Origin: an uncultured Acidobacteriota bacterium
GTDB taxonomy: Bacteria > Acidobacteriota > Blastocatellia > Pyrinomonadales > Pyrinomonadaceae
Direction of reading: 5' to 3'
DNA length: 9,509 nucleotides
Assembly (NCBI GenBank): GCA_946480545.1
Contig: CAMLKY010000043.1
Coordinates: forward strand, 1 to 9,509
Each line of letters opens with the position of its first letter. Within the stretch, counting starts at the first letter, position 1. Position numbers and translations under genes: made by a program. Below are positions 5,659 through 9,509 of this stretch, piece after piece. The notes under the pieces are model-generated. The model was given only the letters and a program-made list of their open reading frames with translations. It had not been told where the DNA came from and did no database searches.

Positions 5659-5688
5659 TTTTCTCGCTTGTTGAATTAGTGCTAGAAT
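5659..5688 (+). promoter_or_regulatory. Extended -10 promoter candidate for the kinase gene
   Basis: TGCTAGAAT at 5680-5688 is an extended -10 motif (TG, one base, then TAGAAT, one mismatch to TATAAT). A weak -35, TTTTCT (5659-5664), lies 18 bp upstream. It is 55 bp before the TTG start, giving a leader of about 45-50 nt. Confidence 0.45.
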
Positions 5689-5731
5689 TACGGGAACCAA
5701 CTACGTTCGGTGGGCAGTTTAAGGGGTATAC

Positions 5732-5746
5732 AAGGAGGAAACTTTG
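5732..5746 (+). promoter_or_regulatory. Strong ribosome binding site and TTG start
   Basis: AAGGAGG (5732-5738) is a near-perfect Shine-Dalgarno, five bases before TTG (5744-5746). No ATG or GTG lies at a suitable distance, and the PAS domain follows almost at once, so the TTG start is well supported. Confidence 0.85.
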
Positions 5747-7333
5747 AAAAACAATAAGCAGCCTATTAGCGGCTGGCTAGAGGCTATTATTGAATCGGCG
5801 GAAGACGCCATTATCAGTAAGACTCTCGAGGGTATTCTGACGAGTTGGAATCATGCGGCCGAGCAGATCTTCGGCTATACCGCTGAGGAAGCCGTTGGGC
5901 AGCCTGTACTGATGCTAATCCCCGAGCATCTGCAGGACGAGGAAAAAATGATCCTCTCCCGCATTCGCAGCGGTCAACGAGTCGAACATTACGAAACCCT
6001 CCGCAAGGCCAAAGACGGCCACCTCATAAACGTCTCACTCACAGTCTCACCGATCAAAGACGATAACGGAGTCATCGTTGGTGCCTCGAAGATACTCCGC
6101 GATATCACCCATCAAAAGAGAATCGAATCAGAGCGCGAGGCGTTGTTGCGCCGCGAGAAGGAAGCGCGGGCCGAGGCAGAACTTGCTAGCCGCGCAAAAG
6201 ACGAATTTCTTGGGCTGCTCTCGCACGAGCTGCGTACGCCTTTGAACTCCATTCTCGGATGGACGCGTATTCTCAGCACTCACCGGCTCGACCCCGAGGC
6301 CACTCAGCAGGCGCTCGAAACCATCGACCGCAATGCCAAGCTGCAGGCAAGGCTGATCGACGACATGCTCGATGTCTCGCGGATTATCTCGGGCAAGCTC
6401 CGCCTGGATGCACAACCCGTCGATCTGACATCGATCATAAATTCCGCCGTCGAGACGCTTCGGCCGGCGGCAGAAGCGAAGCATATCAGGATGTATGTGA
6501 CGCTCGATTTCGGAACCGGCAGTGTCCTTGGTGATCCCGTGCGTCTACAGCAGATTGTCTGGAACCTGGTATCGAACGCCGTAAAATTTGTTCAGAAGGA
6601 TGGGGTCGTAAGGGTGACCCTGCGGCGCGTCAATTCGCATCTCGAGATCCAGGTAAGCGACAACGGGCCGGGTATCGATGAAGAATTCCTGCCCCACGTC
6701 TTTGAGCGATTCCGTCAGGGCGACAGCACACCGAACAAGCAGTTCGCCGGTCTGGGCCTCGGGCTTTCGATCGTACGTCATCTCGTCGAGCTGCACGGCG
6801 GAACTGTTCAGGCCGCGAACGGAGAAGAAGAAGGAGCCGTGTTTACCGTTCGCCTGCCAGTGATGGCGGTGAGCCGCTCGTTGGAGCAGATGAATGAGCG
6901 AGTGGACGAGGCGGCCGTCGCACTCGGCAGCGGGCTTAGTTTCGACAGTCCGCCTGATCTAAAGGGAGTAAGGGTTCTCGCCGTCGATGATGAGCCGGAT
7001 GCTCGTCTTCTATTACGATCGCTATTCGAGCAGTGCGGTGCCGAGGTCGAGATCTGCGGTTCGGCGGCGGAGGCACTTCAGATGCTCGATTCCTACACGC
7101 CGGATATTTTGGTTTCAGATATCGGAATGCCCGGCGAGGACGGTTACTCTCTGATCAAGAAGATCCGCGAGGCGGAGACGACGAGCGGACGCCGGCTACC
7201 TGCCGTGGCACTGACCGCGTTCGCGCGTACCGAGGATAGGTTCCGCGCCCTGTCGGCCGGATATAACATGCACGTCCCAAAACCCGTCGAGCCGGCTGAA
7301 TTGGCTTTGGTGATTTCGAGGCTGGTTAATTAA
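5744..7333 (+). CDS. Soluble hybrid histidine kinase (PAS-HisKA-HATPase-REC)
   Basis: This 529-residue sensor has no membrane segment, so it is likely cytoplasmic. A PAS domain (about 10-122; WNHAAEQIFGYTAEEAVGQ, ending SKILRDITHQKR) is followed by a coiled linker (about 124-150). The dimerisation domain follows, with LLSHELRTPLN and phospho-acceptor His161. The ATPase domain shows the N box NLVSNAVKF (Asn278), DNGPGI (306-311) and GLGLGLS (336-342). A C-terminal receiver (about 408-529) has the acidic pair Asp415/Asp416, phospho-acceptor Asp459, Thr491 and Lys513. All catalytic residues are intact, so it should autophosphorylate and pass phosphate to its own receiver. No DNA-binding output domain is present and no phosphotransfer protein or response regulator is adjacent, so the pathway continues elsewhere. 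The PAS ligand is unknown. The start is TTG. Confidence 0.93.
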   Translation: MKNNKQPISGWLEAIIESAEDAIISKTLEGILTSWNHAAEQIFGYTAEEAVGQPVLMLIPEHLQDEEKMILSRIRSGQRVEHYETLRKAKDGHLINVSLTVSPIKDDNGVIVGASKILRDITHQKRIESEREALLRREKEARAEAELASRAKDEFLGLLSHELRTPLNSILGWTRILSTHRLDPEATQQALETIDRNAKLQARLIDDMLDVSRIISGKLRLDAQPVDLTSIINSAVETLRPAAEAKHIRMYVTLDFGTGSVLGDPVRLQQIVWNLVSNAVKFVQKDGVVRVTLRRVNSHLEIQVSDNGPGIDEEFLPHVFERFRQGDSTPNKQFAGLGLGLSIVRHLVELHGGTVQAANGEEEGAVFTVRLPVMAVSRSLEQMNERVDEAAVALGSGLSFDSPPDLKGVRVLAVDDEPDARLLLRSLFEQCGAEVEICGSAAEALQMLDSYTPDILVSDIGMPGEDGYSLIKKIREAETTSGRRLPAVALTAFARTEDRFRALSAGYNMHVPKPVEPAELALVISRLVN

Positions 7334-7351
7334 CTGAGTATCTTCTCGACG

Positions 7352-7391
7352 AAAAAAAACCTGTTCCTGAGTTTCAGGAACAGGTTTTTTT
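7352..7391. terminator. Bidirectional intrinsic terminator between convergent genes
   Basis: Eight A residues (7352-7359) are followed by CCTGTTCCTGA (7360-7370), loop GTT, its perfect complement TCAGGAACAGG (7374-7384) and seven T residues. The stem and both tracts are symmetrical, so it should stop transcripts from the kinase (stop at 7333) and from the minus-strand repeat protein (stop at 7418). Confidence 0.95.
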
Positions 7392-7417
7392 GCGAGGCCC
7401 AAAGATGCCTGCGGGTG

Positions 7418-9509
7418 CTAAGGCAAATATGCATTCGGTACCGCTCGGTCACCGTTGCTCCCGAACTGAATGCTCTGCGGTCCGGATGTCGACCCGAGGA
7501 TATGCCACACCGCGCTGCCGTCGAATCTCACTACGGCAGGCTCTACCTTTCCATCCCCGTCATAGTCGCCCGGCGCGATACGGTCACCCGCGAGTCCCCA
7601 CTGCACCGCATCGTAATTTCGCGAAGAGTCGGTGGATCGATACCAGACTCCGCTCGAAGGCCTGAATAGCGCCGCGTTGTCGCGCCCGTCACCATCGAAA
7701 TCCACAGGCACCGGAACATCACCCTGGATACCGAAGAAATGTCTTGTAACGGCCGAGTCTGAGCTGTTCAGGATCCACCAATCCCCGCGGTCGCCCGGTG
7801 CGGCCCCGGGCCTGTAGACCGAAAGGTCGGTCTTCCCATCGCCGTCATAATCGCCGGGTGTTGGAATGTCGGTGTCGAACCCGAACGGCGTTGAGGTGAA
7901 AGTGCCATCTGAATTCAGGATCCACCACTGCCCCGTCGCTGGCCGGTACACCGCTAGCTCGGCTTTCAGGTCCGAGTTGTAATCCGACGGGATCGGTATG
8001 TCCGTCGCCGTTCCCCAGTTGTTGATCGACACCGTGCCGTCCGAGCTCTTGAGGACATACCAGGTGCCGGTCCGGTAGACAGCGATGTCGGCCTTGCCGT
8101 CGCCATCGTAATCCGCGGGCACGATCTTGTCGTTCATCAGCCCGAACGGTTGTGCCGTCGTGCTACCGCCGCTGTTCGATATCCACCAGGTGCCGTTCGA
8201 CGGGCGGAAGATCGACACGTCCGACCGCGAGTCGCCGTCGAAATCGAACGGCGTAGCGCGTGAAGGTGCCTGATTCACATTCACCGTGTAAGAGCCGATC
8301 GTGATCGTACCCGAGCGCGGCGTGCGGGCCGGGTTCGGCTGAACATTAAAGACGAGCGTGCCGTCGCCGGTCTGAGGTTGTGATGCGATCTGGATCCATG
8401 TCGCCAGCGTCGAGCCCTGCCATGAACAGCCTTCTCCGGCAGAGACGTTGATATTTCCCGTCCCGCCCACACCACGGAAATTCATCGTGCTCTCGCTGAC
8501 CGCGAGCGGGCAGCCGGAAGCCTGCTGCACCAGGAACGATCGTGTGCTAACGCCGTTCGTCACCTCGATCGATCCGGTTCGCGCGGGCCCGGTATTCGGC
8601 GCCACCGAATAGGTCAGCACTCCATTACCACCACCGGAGGTTCCGGACGTGATGGAGATAAACGAATCGGTCGTCGAGGCGGTCCATCCGCAGCCGGTCG
8701 GCTGTATGATGTTGAAGCTGCCGTTACCACCCATGACCGGAAACGATTGGACCGACGGCGAAACCGTCACAAGACACGCGCTCGTCGAAGTCTGAAGCGT
8801 CACGCTCCACGTCCCGGCGATACTTCCGAACCCGCCGCCGTCGTTGACCACATACAGACGCCACGTACCGTTTGGCACGCCGCCATAAAAAGCGTTGAGA
8901 GTATTTCCAGTCGGGGGTCCTGAAGGGGCAGGCGCAGGAAACGCATCGCCGGGTTCGTAGTCGGCTGGCTTGAACGTTCCGGATGTCAGCGCCGTGCTAT
9001 CGGGGACAGTATTCGCCGCCGCATCGTCGAACTTAAGATCCAGTCCGCCGACCTCGGTTGTACCACCCGCGTCGGACATCAGCACGACCTTTCGATTGTC
9101 GGGCCCGACCAGCATGATGTCGACGTCATCGGGAGAGACGTGACTAAAGTTATTTACCTCGACAATCACCTTCGTGGTGTTCCCCGGAAGCGAGTTAACG
9201 TTAAACTCGGCGGGATATGGCGACCCGATGTTTCCACCCTGGAATGTGATCACTCCGGTACTTGTGCCGATAAGAATGCTCCATCCGCCCGAGATATTGC
9301 CGACATTGTTTCCGGCGTCGTCGACAACATACAACTGCCACGCGCCGTTCGCTACCGTCCCGTTCAGCGATGACAGCGTTCGTCCCGTCGGTCCGCCTCC
9401 GGGTGCAGGCGGCGGGAATGTATCGCCGGGCTCAAAGTCCGTCGGCCTATAGCGGCCTGAAAGGATCTGTCCACTGTCCGGCATCGCATTCGGCGCAGTA
9501 TCCTCGATC
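7418..9509 (-). CDS. Secreted P-domain/BACON/FG-GAP repeat protein, 5' end outside window
   Basis: The reading frame is open to the window edge. The first Met inside (9482-9484) is internal, because the upstream codons (IEDTAPNA) match the same point in the second repeat (DDAAANTV). Numbering from that Met, residues 1-75 are the C-terminal half of a P-domain (proprotein convertase type) and 78-233 a complete second one (VSPDDVDIMLVGP, GTWRLYVVND). Two BACON-type domains follow at about 237-323 and 325-406. Six FG-GAP/VCBS repeats span 411-688, with calcium-binding loops at 414, 458, 501, 545, 595 and 640 (DYDGDGKTD type). The third loop, DYNSDLKAE, has lost ligands. No catalytic domain is visible; P-domains often sit behind a protease, so one could lie upstream. 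It is probably exported and involved in binding or surface attachment; its substrate is unknown. There is no sorting motif at the C-terminus (ends NAYLP). Confidence 0.9.
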   Translation of the reverse strand, partial: IEDTAPNAMPDSGQILSGRYRPTDFEPGDTFPPPAPGGGPTGRTLSSLNGTVANGAWQLYVVDDAGNNVGNISGGWSILIGTSTGVITFQGGNIGSPYPAEFNVNSLPGNTTKVIVEVNNFSHVSPDDVDIMLVGPDNRKVVLMSDAGGTTEVGGLDLKFDDAAANTVPDSTALTSGTFKPADYEPGDAFPAPAPSGPPTGNTLNAFYGGVPNGTWRLYVVNDGGGFGSIAGTWSVTLQTSTSACLVTVSPSVQSFPVMGGNGSFNIIQPTGCGWTASTTDSFISITSGTSGGGNGVLTYSVAPNTGPARTGSIEVTNGVSTRSFLVQQASGCPLAVSESTMNFRGVGGTGNINVSAGEGCSWQGSTLATWIQIASQPQTGDGTLVFNVQPNPARTPRSGTITIGSYTVNVNQAPSRATPFDFDGDSRSDVSIFRPSNGTWWISNSGGSTTAQPFGLMNDKIVPADYDGDGKADIAVYRTGTWYVLKSSDGTVSINNWGTATDIPIPSDYNSDLKAELAVYRPATGQWWILNSDGTFTSTPFGFDTDIPTPGDYDGDGKTDLSVYRPGAAPGDRGDWWILNSSDSAVTRHFFGIQGDVPVPVDFDGDGRDNAALFRPSSGVWYRSTDSSRNYDAVQWGLAGDRIAPGDYDGDGKVEPAVVRFDGSAVWHILGSTSGPQSIQFGSNGDRAVPNAYLP

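Noticed and set aside
9482..9484. ATG near the right edge as the true start of the repeat protein
   Set aside because: The frame continues upstream with residues matching the internal repeat, and there is no signal peptide after this Met.

Overview
The window (9,509 bp, GC-rich) looks like chromosomal DNA of a free-living Gram-negative bacterium. The gene types fit Acidobacteriota, class Blastocatellia (Pyrinomonadaceae-like): a large secreted protein combining P-domains, BACON-type domains and FG-GAP/VCBS repeats, a soluble PAS-kinase-receiver hybrid, and intergenic gaps filled with 7-bp tandem repeats and REP-like palindromes. That taxonomic call is inference from style; there is no rRNA or other marker here.

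Left part (about 1-3040), minus strand. Reading leftwards, three genes lie head to tail: ybaB/ebfC (nucleoid-associated protein), recR (recombination mediator) and a PlsC-type glycerolipid acyltransferase with membrane segments near its C-terminus. ybaB-recR is a classic pairing, but dnaX, often upstream, is absent. Every gap in this block holds repeats: a long hairpin with a 7-bp tandem tail after the acyltransferase, two REP-like units between acyltransferase and recR, a heptad inverted repeat between recR and ybaB, and a nested heptad/REP palindrome upstream of ybaB.

Middle part (3075-5388), plus strand. An AraC-family regulator is bracketed on both sides by inverted pairs of the same REP-like unit. 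It is followed by a probable two-gene operon: a secreted TPR-repeat protein and, 16 bp downstream with a strong ribosome binding site, a 142-residue protein of unknown function. A strong intrinsic terminator follows at 5480-5506.

Right part (5507-9509). A gene-free stretch carries a foldable GC-rich element and an extended -10 promoter candidate. It leads into a cytoplasmic hybrid histidine kinase that starts at TTG behind a strong Shine-Dalgarno sequence. The kinase converges on a minus-strand secreted repeat protein, whose 5' end lies beyond the window. The two share a very strong bidirectional terminator at 7352-7391.

No tRNA, rRNA, CRISPR array, transposase or phage gene was seen. I found no clear defence or biosynthetic system. 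The most unusual signal is the layered repeat architecture of the left 4.2 kb; the least explained proteins are the TPR/142-residue pair.
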